This document shows positions 1 to 11,175 of a stretch of DNA of 64,000 bases, in pieces; the first letter of the stretch is position 1, and each line of letters begins with the position of its first letter. A program made the translations under genes and the position numbers. The DNA lies in assembly GCF_042186555.1 (NCBI RefSeq), contig NC_133329.1:69112726-69176725 (forward strand), read 5' to 3'. Below the pieces are notes generated by a model that saw nothing but the letters and a program-made list of their open reading frames with translations, searched no databases and was not told the DNA's origin. Source of the stretch: Aquarana catesbeiana. Lineage: Eukaryota > Chordata > Amphibia > Anura > Ranidae.

Positions 1-1230
1 CTAGTTGAGACAAATGATAATGTCTTTTTGGTTTTAATCCGATTAAGTGTGCAGATTTGGCATCTGCGGCATTGGTGATAACCTGAGAGACCTTGAAAGA
101 AAGACAATCTCTTGCCAGGGGGGTCCACTACATTGGGGGCAATAATACTCCTCAACGAGGGGGCCCCTCTGAATATCACCTGAGGTTTCTTGGGCAAAAA
201 AGTGTTAATCAGTGCGTCATTACCCAACAGATGCCAATGTTTACTGATAATTTTTTTAATTTGGTAATGTTGGGTTGAATAAGCTGTGATGAAAGGGATG
301 ACAGGACCCTCTTTCTTTTTCGTAGGGGCCATATCCAAAAGTTCAGATCTGTCACGCCTTTCCACTTCTTCTATGATGGTCTCTAGTGGATCTCTATCAT
401 AGCCCTTCTCTAAAAACCTCTTTTTTAGAATGTTTGCCTGGACTCTATAGTCCTCCACGTTTGAGCAGTTGTGTCTCATCCTGATGAACTGACTCCTAGG
501 TACCGACTGAAGCCAGCTGTCCTTACGGCAACTGTCGAGGGGTATGAATGCATTTCGATCTGTCTGTTTAAAAAAAGTGATCGTTTTAAAAGAGTCTATT
601 TCCTTATAGATGGTTAAATCTAGAAAGTTGATCTTTTCTTGACTGGCTTCGTGGACAAACCTGATACCCCTCTCATTATTGTTAACTTGAGAGAAAAAGT
701 CTTCTAGTTCAGGGATAGACCCTTCCCAGAGGAGGAGGACGTCATCTATATACCTGGCCCAAAAGACCAGGTGTGGACTACGGTCCTTATAGATGACGTC
801 CTCCTCCCACTTGGCCATGAAAAGATTAGCCAAGATAGGGGCGTACTTGGCGCCCATAGCAACACCTCGTTGCTGTCGATAATAACAATGGTTGTACCAG
901 AAATAATTGTGATTTGCCGCAAAATCCAATAGCTCCATGATATAATCCTGCTGTCTTAATGGGATTTTGGAAAGAGTATTCAAAAAATATTTTACTGCTG
1001 CAAATCCTAAGTGATGTGGAATTATAGTGTATAATGAAGTCACATCAGCTGTTACCAACCATGTTCGACTATTGGGTTTCAACTGAGACAACAAATTTAT
1101 CACATGCTTCGTATCTTTTATGTAGGAAGGCATTTGTTGTACTAGGGGTTGCAGAAAAAAGTCTATGTACTTGCCCACCCGGGACGTAACCGAATCAATG
1201 CCACTGACTATAGGTCGTCCCGGGGGGCAA
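1..1230 (-). mobile_element. Inverted partial copy of Penelope-like element (fold-back arm)
   Basis: Read on the minus strand this matches 2890-4119 on the plus strand with a constant coordinate sum of 4120, so there is no indel, and I saw only scattered substitutions. It contains the reverse-transcriptase core in reverse orientation. The match stops at about 1230, where the sequence switches directly into plus-strand PLE 5' coding sequence. It is still matching at base 1, so the arm probably continues upstream of the window. Inverted or tandem partial copies at the 5' side are a known feature of PLE insertions; the near identity indicates recent origin. Confidence 0.9.
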
Positions 1231-4200
1231 TTCAAAGTCAAAAAGGAGAATCGGAACTGGAAGAATGGTTCCGTTACTTCAATGAGGCAGGGGTTAACTT
1301 CCTAAGATTTTTGGTAGCCAGAAAAAAGAGCAAATTAACTAGACTGGACGGTGAGATAAAAGCCCTATAAAGAAGCGGAGGAATATAAAGAAAGAACCAG
1401 TAACTTATTAAAAACATTAGATAAGGAAGAAAGGGAGCAAAAATTCAAAAAAAGAAAGAAATACAATAGAGACTATGGGGATTATCAAGCTAACAGTGTG
1501 TTTGCCTGGCAGAGGAAACTGGCTATGGAAGCAAGTGGCGGACAGGAACCTTCTATGGAGGTCACTGTGCAGGGGGGTGATGTTCCATCACAACCCCCAG
1601 TTCAGAACCAGCACTCTCCATCTAGGAATGGTTCTCAGAGAACCCTCAAGAAACCCCATGTAAATAACAAACAGTCTAAAAGGGGGAGACGAGTATCCTA
1701 CCAATCACCTCAGAGATCATCAGTTCCCAATAGGGGAGGCCAGCACACACGAAAGGCTGGGGGGGTATCAACAATATAATCAGAATGTGAATCGCGAATG
1801 AAGGCAGTCCCAACAATATAATCAAAATCAGCATCAGAATCATAGGACTACTCCATATTCTGATATTAGTCGTGATCAACCAAGGTATAATGAATATGGT
1901 TATGATACACAACCCAGTCAACATCATTATGGTGACAATCCCCAGCACTATAACATGGAGGGGGACGAGGATGAAGTGGACTATGGGGTAGATACACGTA
2001 ACCGTTTTTATCCTTTAAGGGATAGAGCAGGCCCTACACAATATGATAGAGGGGACCACCCCAATTATGAACAGGGATATTATAGATCAGTAAGGGACCG
2101 GCCTGCCAGTACTTATGGCAGGAATCAGGAATCACATCCTTGGGGTTTTCCCAGACCCAATCAGGGAATAAAAAGGCCGGTAGAAAACAAAGAGGAACCA
2201 GAGGGGGGAGGAGAGCAAGATCCAAAAAAGATAAGAATGTAAGGGCTGATGGGATCTTCAATCTTAGCACTCAGGTTTTAACCCAATCGGAATTGGCGCT
2301 ATTAAATAAAGGTTTGAAATTTGCACCCCCAAAAAAGCTAAATAAATTTCAAACATATATGGACGTCCACAAATATGTCCGAAGGATTAATATTAAAAGA
2401 TATTTTGCCAATTGTTTAGAAGGATCTAGGCTACCTGTCCAACAGGAGTATCAACACACTGGATTAGCCAATGCTTCCACTTTTAACTCTCCTGGCACCT
2501 TCATTGAGGGTTTTTAGGGACGTGGTCCTTAGAGACCTAGATTCTCTCAAAGTGGCCAATCATAGGATGACTAGCACATTGAAGGAAGGATTGGATTCCC
2601 TTTGTAATAATAAGGGGATTGTAATCCGACCCGCTGATAAAGGTGGGGGGATAGTAATTCTCGATAGGAAAGATTACTTATGGGAAATGTCCAATATCGT
2701 GGGAGATCAGGATACGTATACCCCCTTACCTGGGAATCCGGTGATTAAATATAAGAGTGATTTGGATAAATTAGTCACTAAGGGATATCGAGAAGGGATA
2801 CTCAATGGCAAAGAAAAAACCTTTTTGGTCCCTAGGGCTCCAAGAGTTCCAATTCTGTATTGTTTGCCTAAAGTCCATAAAAGTTTGACTTGCCCCCCGG
2901 GATGACCTATAGTCAGTGGCATTGATTTGGTTACGTCCCGGGTGGGCAAGTACATAGACTTTTTTCTGCAACCCCTAGTACAACAAATGCCTTCCTACAT
3001 AAAAGATACGAAGCATGTGATAAATTTGTTGTCTCAGTTGAAACCCAATAGTCGAACATGGTTGGTGACAGCTGATGTGACTTCATTATACACTATAATT
3101 CCACATCACTTAGGATTTGTAGCCGTAAAATATTTTTTGAATACTCTTTCCAAAATCCCATTAAGACAGCAGGATTATATCATGGAGCTATTGGATTTTG
3201 CGGCAAATCACAATTATTTCTGGTACAACCATTGCTATTATCGACAGCAACGAGGTGTTGCTATGGGCGCCAAGTACGCCCCTAGCTTGGCTAATCTTTT
3301 CATGTCCAAGTGGGAGGAGGACGTCATCTATAAGGACCGTTGTCCACACCTGGTCTTTTGGGCCAGGTATATAGATGACATCCTCCTCCTCTGGGAAGGG
3401 TCTATCCCTGAACTAGAAGACTTTTTCTCTCAAGTTAACAATAATGAGAGGGGTATCAGGTTTGTCCACGAAGCCAGTCAAGAAAAGATCAACTTTCTAG
3501 ATTTAACCATCTATAAGGAAATAGACTCTTTTAAAACGATCACTTTTTTTGAACAGACAGATCGAAATGCATTCATACCCCTCGACAGTTGCCATAAGGA
3601 CAGCTGGCTTCAGTTGGTACCTAGGAGTCAGTTCATCAGGATGAGACGCAACTGCTCAAACGTGGAGGACTATAGAGTTCAGGCAAACATTCTAAAAAAG
3701 AGGTTTTTAGAGAAGGGCTATGATAGAGATCCACTAGAGACCATCATAGAAGAAGTGGAAAGGCGTGACAGATCTGAACTTTTGGATATGGCCCCTACGA
3801 AAAAGAAAGAGGGTCCTGTCATCCCTTTCATCACAGCTTATTCAACCCAACATTACCAAATTAAAAAAATTATCAGTAAACATTGGCATCTGTTGGGTAA
3901 TGACACACTGATTAACACTTTTTTGTCCAAGAAACCTCAAGTGATATTCAGAGGGGCCCCCTCGTTGAGGAGTATTATTGCCCCCAATGTAGTGGACCCC
4001 CCTGGCAAGAGATTGTCTTTCTTTCAAGGTCTCTCAGGTTATCACCAATGCCGCAGATGCCAAATCTGCACACTTAATCGGATTAAAACCAAAAAGACAT
4101 TATCATTTGTCTCAACTAGTACCTCCAGAGAGCACAAAATAGAACCATTTATTACATGCAGCTCCACTGGGGTTGTATACCTGCTCCAATGCCTATGTGG

Positions 4201-4501
4201 TCTCCAATACATAGGCCGAACCAAACGGGCTATGCAGGTGCATTTAGGGGAACACATAACTAACATCAAAACAGGTTTCAAATTCCATTCTGTCTCCAAA
4301 CACTATGATAGGGTCCATAACCGGGACCCAGCCAATACAATTTTTCTAGCTATAGACAAGTATAATGCCCACTGGAAAGGCGGATCCTTAGTTAGGGAAC
4401 TATCTAAGAAGGAGATGTTGTGGATCCATAGGGTACGCTGTTACACCCCTTATGGCCTTAATATAGATACAGATGTCAACTCTTTCATTGATAACAGCTA
4501 G
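1231..4501 (+). pseudogene. Penelope-like retroelement ORF, broken by frameshifts and one stop
   Basis: This appears to be one long PLE polyprotein ORF. The N-terminal part is basic and Q/N/P/R-rich (about 1363-2240); the central part carries a PADKGGG block at about 2629-2655, then RT and a C-terminal GIY-YIG endonuclease. Breaks: a frame change near 1368; a second near 1780; changes near 2240 and 2480; and an in-frame TGA at 2903-2905, immediately after the PPG of a conserved PPG-x-PIVSG block, where a CGA-to-TGA (CpG) change is the simplest explanation. Because of these breaks the copy is probably not autonomous as sequenced, although the RT/endonuclease half remains open. Confidence 0.88.
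2906..4501 (+). CDS. PLE reverse transcriptase and GIY-YIG endonuclease, open segment
   Basis: This segment is open for about 530 codons after the TGA at 2903-2905 and has no obvious ATG at its head, so it is the 3' part of the PLE ORF rather than a separate gene. Numbered from codon 2927: RT motif A has Asp near residue 50 in TADVTSLYT; motif B is RGVAMGAKYAPSLAN near 109-123; the catalytic YIDD box is at 148-151; the next motif has KINFLDLTIYK. A CRRCQIC cysteine pair follows near residue 380. Near residues 415-430, GVVYLLQC...YIGRTKR is the GIY-YIG endonuclease core. RT plus a C-terminal GIY-YIG domain is diagnostic of the EN+ Penelope-like class. The product would prime reverse transcription at a nicked chromosomal target. 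The stop at 4499-4501 is followed by a G18 run. Confidence 0.92.
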   Translation, partial: PIVSGIDLVTSRVGKYIDFFLQPLVQQMPSYIKDTKHVINLLSQLKPNSRTWLVTADVTSLYTIIPHHLGFVAVKYFLNTLSKIPLRQQDYIMELLDFAANHNYFWYNHCYYRQQRGVAMGAKYAPSLANLFMSKWEEDVIYKDRCPHLVFWARYIDDILLLWEGSIPELEDFFSQVNNNERGIRFVHEASQEKINFLDLTIYKEIDSFKTITFFEQTDRNAFIPLDSCHKDSWLQLVPRSQFIRMRRNCSNVEDYRVQANILKKRFLEKGYDRDPLETIIEEVERRDRSELLDMAPTKKKEGPVIPFITAYSTQHYQIKKIISKHWHLLGNDTLINTFLSKKPQVIFRGAPSLRSIIAPNVVDPPGKRLSFFQGLSGYHQCRRCQICTLNRIKTKKTLSFVSTSTSREHKIEPFITCSSTGVVYLLQCLCGLQYIGRTKRAMQVHLGEHITNIKTGFKFHSVSKHYDRVHNRDPANTIFLAIDKYNAHWKGGSLVRELSKKEMLWIHRVRCYTPYGLNIDTDVNSFIDNS

Positions 4502-5950
4502 GGCAAATATATGTAAACTAGTCCTGAGTCCCTTGCAGCATTTGGGGGGGGGGGGGGGGGGTGGGATGTACATATATGTTTTTAATTTTTAATTCTAAGT
4601 CACATGTTTACAGTACATAATTTTTTGGATTGTCCTACAGTGTATTAATTAACATAGAATATTCTTTAATAGGAAGATTCACCCAGTTAATACATGGGCC
4701 ATAGTGATTTGATATGCTTGTGCCTATTTTTGGCTTAGTATAACCACCCAGACGGGCTCTTATCATGCCTGTTGCTGGACACTGGATGGTCTATTTAACC
4801 TAGGTTTAGCCAAACTTTAATACAAAATTTCTCTCCCTAAATATTTTTTTCTGTTTTTTTCCTCCTTGTCTTTTCTCTCCACAGAGGGAGGTTAGTGAAA
4901 GACAAACTTAATTAATTATATTAATAGTTTTGCTTTTAGATTTTTATTTGATGCATCTAGGTGACTCTACAAATGGGATATAAAGGTTTGAGGCCATGGC
5001 ATATAGAGTTTGACCACTAGATGCCACCACTCCGCTTTGCGGGTTACACTTATATATTATTAACAGTAATAGTCTTACACACAACTGATATGCACAATCT
5101 TTCGTATTGTATATTAGGTATATAATGAACATCAGCATGGTACACTTTTTAGTTAAGGGAGGACATCCAGTAATACCTGGGTCTTTCCCTGTTAACACAC
5201 TGGCATCTGCCCCATTGCAATATGGCGGCATCCGCATCATCGACTGCTCGAACCTCAGGACTGGGCGGTCCCCTCTGTAATTAACTGGCATATAATTGGT
5301 GGTGATCAGCACGCCGCCCGTGCCCCAGGACAACATCAGGTTTGACGAAACGACGTAGGGAGAGCGGCGTGCTGACGCCACCACAACACTAACACGCAGT
5401 CCCGGAAGCTACGGGGGGTTTGCATAGAGAGAGCCGGCCGGCTCGCATACCCAATGTTGCCTGAACTATTTTGGATACATGTAAGTGCATTACCTTTTTA
5501 TGAATAAAAATCTTATACGTTTTTACACTATGGGAGCCCCTTTTTTCTTTTATGTGACTGGCCATTGGATAAGCTGCTTGGGGGTCATTTAAGACAAATA
5601 GGAGGACCTGATCTGGTGTTTCATCCATCCCATCCTGAGACTGTGGCTGGGTTATAAGCCAAAAGGCGTATTTGATCTCCTGACCAGAGATCAAGGGAGC
5701 TGGTAAGAGGCAGTTGTTTTGAAGGTGAAGGACTGTCCTATCTCCAACACTATTTTCTGCGGTGATTTTGAGTGTGATGTCACTTGCTGGGGATGAAGAT
5801 TTGTGTCCTATGGTGATCTCCTGCCGGATGACAATTGACACTGTTCTGATGTTTTTGATGGACTCATTAATTTGATGTACATTTACTTCCTTCTAATTTT
5901 ATTTAGCGCGGTTTCTTTTATTGTTATAGTGTTTTGTAGTGTGGGTATCT
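4502..5950 (+). mobile_element. PLE 3' region and pseudo-LTR-like sequence
   Basis: Non-coding sequence after the PLE stop: an 18-G run at 4544-4561, AT-rich sequence to about 4940, then a CG-rich block at about 5270-5560. The CG-rich block matches the reverse complement of 26205-26420 in ordered patches: GAAACGACGTAGGGAG, TGCTGACG, CCCGGAAGC, GAGCCGGCCGGC, GTAAGTGCATT and a TATGG-AGC tail. This ties the dispersed CG-rich blocks to the PLE. An ACATGTAAGTGC splice-donor-like site lies at 5477-5488. The distal boundary is not defined. Confidence 0.6.
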
Positions 5951-6164
5951 CACATTTTGCAACCGCAGCTTATTTATTCCACTCATGGTATAGACAGCAG
6001 ATCAATTATTGCATGTCATATTACTTTTTCTGACAGCGCTGTATTTTTCTTATATTTTGCATATATTCTGTAATATAATTATTTATACAATGACCTAAAC
6101 ACATAATTGGTAAGCAGTATTTACAGGCATTAAAAAGCTTTGACAGAAAAATAATATGAACAGA
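5951..6164. other. AT-rich spacer
   Basis: I see no gene or recognisable element here; AT-rich sequence between two PLE-related insertions. Confidence 0.5.
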
Positions 6165-6282
6165 TTAGCAAAAGTGGGATCACGTAAAAAGGTGATTGAC
6201 TCCTACAAAGGTTGGATTTTGAAGGATATGAGGCTGTCACTGAGGTGAGCACACAATCAAGGTAATATAAACATGTTTATCC

Positions 6283-7560
6283 CCTTAGCGCCGACCGTAC
6301 GCACATATGCAGCCTCGGCTTTCAGGGGTTATACCAGGGTGATGCTTGCAGCTGCAGGCATCACCCCAGTACCGTTTTTTAGAGCGGGCGGTCGGCTCTT
6401 TAGGGATAACAACCGTTGCGGCTAAAAGCCGTAAGGTTGTTATGCCACAGGAACGGGAGGGGACATTCCCCCTCCCGCTGCCTTCCGAAGCTGTTCCCGG
6501 GCCTCTCAACCCACCGGGAGACCCGATCCACGATCCAGCACTTCCACCAGCTAGAGAGACTGAATCAAAGCCAGAAATGGCTTAGTTCCAGTCTCCTATG
6601 TGAAAACACGGAAGTGACGTCACAACGTCACTTCCAGTTTACTCGGCTGCCAATGGCGCCAAATTAAAAAAAAACGACAGTATTCAGAATCGTCGTTTTT
6701 GGTGATCTAAATACTTTGAAGTGCAAAGGAGGGATTTGGGGTCTTTTAGACCCCTGATCCCTTCATAAAGAGTACCTGTCACCACCTATTACTGTCACAA
6801 GGGATGTTTACAGTCCTTGTGACAGCTATAAAAGTGATCAGAATTTTTTTTTTTTTACAGAGATAGTGTAAAAAAAATTAAAGAAATAAAATAAATAAGA
6901 AAAAAAAAATAAAAACATTTAAACGCTCCCGTCCCCGCGAGTTCACGCAGCAAAGTGCATGAGTAAGTCACGCCCGCATATGTAAACGGTGTTCAAATCA
7001 CACATGTGAGGTATACCTGCAATCAACAGAACCAGATCTCCTCTGTATTTCTAACCTGGCAACCGCTAAAAAAATTTAAAGCGTCGCCTATGGAGATTTT
7101 TAGGTACCGTAGTTTGTCACCATTCCACGAGTGTGCGCAATTTCAAAGCATGACATGTTAGGTATCTATTTACTCGACATAACATCATCTTTTACATTAT
7201 TCAAAACAGTTGGGCTAACTTTTCTGTTTATTTTTTTTTTAATTCATGAAATAATTTTTTACCCCAAAATTTGCGTTTGAAAGACTGCTGCGTCCTTGGG
7301 TTGTAATGCCGCGATCATCTTGTGTCAGCGGGGAGCTGAAGCCTCGCGGGATCACAGAAGGACGCCAGCTGGATTGCTCAGTGTAGAAGTGATCCTGAGC
7401 TGTCACACTGGGGAGCCGCCCACCGCTCTGATAGCCAATCAGTATTCACTGATTGGCTATCAGAGCGGTGGGCGGCTCCTCAGGCCCGCTGTAAGCCCCC
7501 CACCTACAGAGCACTATGTGAGTGCATAACACTTTGTTACAAACCTTGTTTTTACAATAA
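6283..7560. mobile_element. Dispersed DNA-transposon-like repeat nested in the fold-back
   Basis: This interrupts the left arm of the 6165-8354 element. It contains a CG-rich head with an inverted GCTGCAGGCATCACC motif (6300-6370), an AT-rich middle, and a block at 7060-7150 similar to 16885-16970 (CTATGGAGATTTTTA and CATTCCACG). No coding region is convincing. I could not define terminal repeats, so the superfamily is unassigned. Confidence 0.4.
7412..7479. repeat. Perfect 32-bp inverted repeat (hairpin)
   Basis: Arms 7412-7443 and 7448-7479 are perfect reverse complements separated by the 4-base loop ATTC. The arm begins GGAGCCGCCCACCGCTCTGA and includes a CCAAT motif. As RNA or single-stranded DNA this would form a very stable stem. 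Confidence 0.9.
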
Positions 7561-7699
7561 AATCTTTTTATGCTGCACATGTACTGCCCTGGCACTTCTT
7601 CCTCTTTTTTCTGCTTCCTAAATCTTAAACAATAGCACAAAGCTAGAGTTGATACTTGTTTCCAGCTAGAATAAATTGAGTTAATTGGCACAGAGTAGT

Positions 7700-7739
7700 C
7701 CAACGCGCTTCGCAGAGTGGTGTCTCTGCTTCTTCAGGG
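7700..7739 (-). ncRNA. Candidate hammerhead-like ribozyme (minus strand)
   Basis: On the minus strand: CTGAAGA, one extra A, a perfect 6-bp stem GCAGAG/CTCTGC with loop ACACCA, GAA, then GCGCGTTGG. The CC before the core can pair with the final GG. Hammerhead cores are CUGANGA plus stem II plus GAAA. Deviations are the extra A before stem II and GAAG instead of GAAA. PLEs are known to carry minimal type I hammerhead motifs. Activity is not shown. Confidence 0.35.
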
Positions 7740-8012
7740 AAACTCAGTATATGTCAGCTCTGATATCCACGTATATCCGGCGGTGGACATTGTTTGCAAA
7801 GCTGTGTGCAGTGCTTTGCTGAGCTGATCTGTTAGCATTCTGGGCATATAAACTGCTTCCTCCTGAATCCACCTGTGTGGGATCCAGTGTCTGCCAGTCC
7901 TGGTCCTGGGTACTGACGCCATGGACTACTTGGCCAGCTTGCAGTCTCGGTCCTTTGCATCCATAGAAACATACACACTTATATTTTGATGAAGTTGACA
8001 TATACTGAGTTT

Positions 8013-8053
8013 CCTTGAAGAAGCGGAGACACCACTCTGCGAAACACGTTGGA
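8013..8053 (+). ncRNA. Candidate hammerhead-like ribozyme (plus strand, partner of 7700-7739)
   Basis: Inverted counterpart of the copy at 7700-7739. Order: CC, TTGAAGA (8015-8021; core C changed to T), an extra A, stem GCGGAG/CTCTGC with loop ACACCA, GAAA (8041-8044), CACGTTGG. CC/GG would close stem I. The C-to-T change in the invariant core should weaken or abolish cleavage. Confidence 0.3.
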
Positions 8054-8354
8054 CTTCTCTGTTTCAATGAACTCAATATATTCTTGCTGGAAACAAGTAT
8101 CAATATCAACTCTAGCTTTGTGCTAATGTTTACACTTTGTGATATGATTGTATCTATCTTTATGGAATTTTAATAATGTTTGTACAATATTACCTTGATT
8201 GTGAGCTCACCTCAGTGACAGCCTCATATCCTTCAAAGTCCTATCTTTTTAGGAGTCAATCACCTTTTTAGGTGTTCTTGCTATTTAAGGATGTGGATGT
8301 GATGGCTGGCCCTAGAACTGGTAAACTACAATTTAAATTTAGCAAAAGTGGGAT

Positions 8355-9590
8355 GTCATACTACAGATAAAACACAAGTCAGGTTCAGGGTCATGAAACA
8401 TTCACACGTTCCTGTTGTAGTTACCCCAGTGATGGAGAAAATTAATTTCTCCTTTAATTGTGGCTCATTAATGTATAAGAAAGCCTCCAAATCCTGGTTA
8501 AGGGACCATATAAGGACATAAGTATGGTTTTACCTTAAAGTGATTGTAAAGTCTGTTTTTTTTCTTTAAAAAAATAACAAACATGTTATACCTCTGTAGC
8601 ACCCTCTACCTTAGGTAGGTGCTAGAGTGAGGATTTTTGTAGGAAAGCTGCCAGAGCAGGTCAGTTTGGGCAGGCCTATGCTTCAGGCTAGGCCTGTTTG
8701 TTTTGATCTGTGGGCAGAGAGTGGTTAGTGTAGTAGCAGGTGTGACCACCTGCTTTAGTTCTGGGGCGCCTCCCCTGCTTCCAGGGAGAATGATCTGGAA
8801 GAGGGGCAGGGCACAGGACTGGAGTGGCAGGGAGCTCATATGAGGAGCCCTGATCAATCCCCAATTGGAATTGGCATGAGGCAGGCCTCCCATATAAGCT
8901 CAGGTCCAGCCCACTGGGGGAGGGTTGTCGGCTGGGAGATGTGGAAAATGGAGTACTAGGCAGTAGCAGGGTCCCCATCCCCATCTGGGGGGGTGCGAGG
9001 CCTAGTGGAGAGCTGGGAGGGAGCTTCATCTTTACACGGTCATGCGTGAAGTATCCTGGAACAGAGGGGCTGGAGAAGCTGCCGGAACATATGTACAGTT
9101 AGAGTTCTCCATCATGGACTCGGGACAGGAGAAGGTCGGTGAGTGGACCAAATTGGATTGCTGGATGAGGCATGCCAGGGGAGCTGGGTGCAAGGCCAGT
9201 GGAGAGACTGTGGGGAAAGTGTCAACTCAATGCGGACTGAGGACGCAGAATTTGCTAACTGGACTAGCTGGAAGTCCACCAATCTACATGTGCTACTAAA
9301 TTACTAGGCCACCGGGGAGAGGTACTGCAGACCTCTGGCCTAGTAACAACAACTATTACAGCCAGCCACTGAGACTGTTCAGAGCGGCCTCTTTTGCTCA
9401 TAGAGGATGATGTGACAGGCAAGATAATGATCTACAGTAAAGTTTGTGCAGGAGGATAGAAGTCCTGGGAGCAACAGTCTGCAGGAGGTACGCAGAGGAG
9501 GGGAAATAGTCTGCATGGTGATGCAGGGGAAGAGACTGTAGATATTATATGTGCATCAGTACTTTAAGGCTCAACCAAATTTCAAGTTCT
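8355..9590. other. Unclassified repeat-like stretch without a gene
   Basis: 8534-8590 starts with a TTAAAGTGATTGTAAA repeat end related to 63718. From 8594 (TGTAGCACCCTC) to about 9540 the sequence is a GC-moderate block with promoter-like and LTR-like composition, but I found no second copy, no RT and no clear TG...CA boundary pair. Short frames here have no recognisable domains. Confidence 0.35.
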
Positions 9591-10573
9591 TTAACCACTA
9601 GCTGCCCGCCCACTGTCATATGACTGCGGGACGAGGCAGCTCTTGTTCTGGGCGGACGTCATATGACGTGATCGCCCTCCCGAGCCACTAGGGGGCGCAT
9701 GCCCGCCGCGTCGCTCGGGACCCGATGCTCGGGCCCGGCGGCTGCGATGTCCGCACCCACAATTGCCGGGTAACAGAGCAGGACCGTGGATCTGTGTGTG
9801 TAAACACACAGATCCACGTCCTGTCAGAGGAGAGGAGACCGATGGTGTGTCCCTTGTACATAGGGACACCGATCGGTCACCTCCCCCCAGTCAGTCCCCT
9901 CCCCCCACAGTTAGAATCACCTCCCTAGTACACACATTTAACCCCTCGATCACCCCCTAGTGTTAACCCCTTCCCTGTCAGTCACATTTACACAGTAATC
10001 AATGCATTTTTATAGCACGGATTGCTGTATAAATGTGAATGGTCCCAAAAATGTGTCAAAAGTGTCCGATATGTCCGCCGCAATATCTCAGTCACAATAA
10101 AAATCGCAGATCGCCGCCATGACTAGTAAAAAAAAAATAATAAATAAAAATGCTATAAATCTATCCCCTATTTTGTAGATGTTATAACTTTTGCGCAAAC
10201 CAATCAATATACGCTTATTGTGATTTTTTTTTACCAAAAATATGTAGAAGAATACATATCGGCCTAAACTGAGGAAACAATTTGTTTAAAAACAAAAAAA
10301 AAATTGGATATTTATTATAGCAAAAAGTAAAAAATATTGTGTTTTTTCAAACTTGTCCCTCTTCTTTTGTTTATAGGGCAATAAATAAAAACCGCAGAGG
10401 TGATCAAATACCACCAAAAGAAAGCTCTATTTGTGGGGAAAAAATGATAAAAATTTCATTAGGGTGCAGTGTTGCATGACCGTGCAATTGTCATTCAAAG
10501 TGCGACAGCGCTGAAAACTGAAAAATGGCTTGGGCAGGAAGGGGGTGAAAGTGCCCAGTATTGAGGTGGTTAA
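9591..10573. mobile_element. piggyBac-like non-autonomous element with TTAA target duplications
   Basis: Bounded by TTAA at 9591-9594 and 10570-10573, with inner ends CCACTAGCTGCCC and (reverse complement) CCACCTCAATACT. The interior carries a conserved frog repeat block (AAATAGAGCTTTC / GGTGGTATTTGATCACC types) shared with 13500-13600, 37430-37480 and 55490-55540, plus a hairpin-prone CG-rich head (9720-9830). No transposase is encoded. Confidence 0.75.
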
Positions 10574-10664
10574 TATGATGGCAAAGCAACATGTTCTATG
10601 GGCATCCCATACTCCCTTTCCCCCAACCAAGTTATATCCCTTATTAAATAAAAACAAAACAACG

Positions 10665-11175
10665 CAAATGACTGTTCATTGTCTCTGAGGTGATAGATGG
10701 AGGTCTGGCAGCTGGGTGATATGGTAGATGTTAGTTACTAGTAGCAACCAAGCGCTACACTTCCCTCCTCTGTGCAGTTGGTTTTGCACAGAGCAGCCCA
10801 GATCCTGCTCTTCTTGGGTCCCTCTTTGCTGCTCCTAGCTCCTCCCTCCTATCAAGTGTCCCCACAGTCAGCAGCTTCCTATGGGGACACTGGAACCGAC
10901 AGCTCCCTGTGTCCATTCAGGCACAGAGCCCAAACAGGCCCGCCCCCTCTCTCCCCTGATTGGCTGACTGATTTTGATTGACAGCTGCGGGAGCCAATGG
11001 CGGTGCAGCTGTGTCTCAGCCAATCAGGAGGAGTGTGCCAGATGGCTTAGACACTCGTGGACATCGCTGGAGAGAAATGGGGCTGGGGAGGCTTCTACAC
11101 ACAAAAGGTTTTTTTATCTTAATGCATAGAATGCATCAAGATAAAAAACCTTGTACCTTTACAACCACTTTAACT
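10665..11175. mobile_element. MITE-like repeat ending in ACAACCACTTTAA
   Basis: The right end holds an inverted AAGGTTTTTTTATCTTAATGC / GCATCAAGATAAAAAACCTT hairpin (11106-11152), followed by ACAACCACTTTAA. The same terminus occurs inverted at 63715-63785. The interior is GC-rich with CCAATCAG motifs. The left boundary is approximate. Confidence 0.5.

Larger units (their letters stand above)
6165..8354. mobile_element. PLE-like fold-back insertion with 16-bp target-site duplication
   Basis: TTAGCAAAAGTGGGAT occurs at 6165-6180 and 8339-8354, flanking everything between. The outer arms are inverted: 6181-6275 (AGGTGATTGACTCC and the ATGAGGCTGTCACTGAGGTG stretch) corresponds to about 8190-8285 on the other strand. 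Inner arms at about 7620-7775 and 7985-8130 are also inverted copies of each other, each with a hammerhead-like fold. The nested inverted structure, target duplication and folds suggest a non-autonomous PLE derivative. No RT is present. A separate dispersed repeat is inserted into the left half. Confidence 0.65.

Noticed and set aside
5340..5375. Hammerhead motif in the large PLE 3' region
   Set aside because: GAAACGACGTAGG is present but the CTGANGA half is lost (ACATCAG), so no fold is supported.
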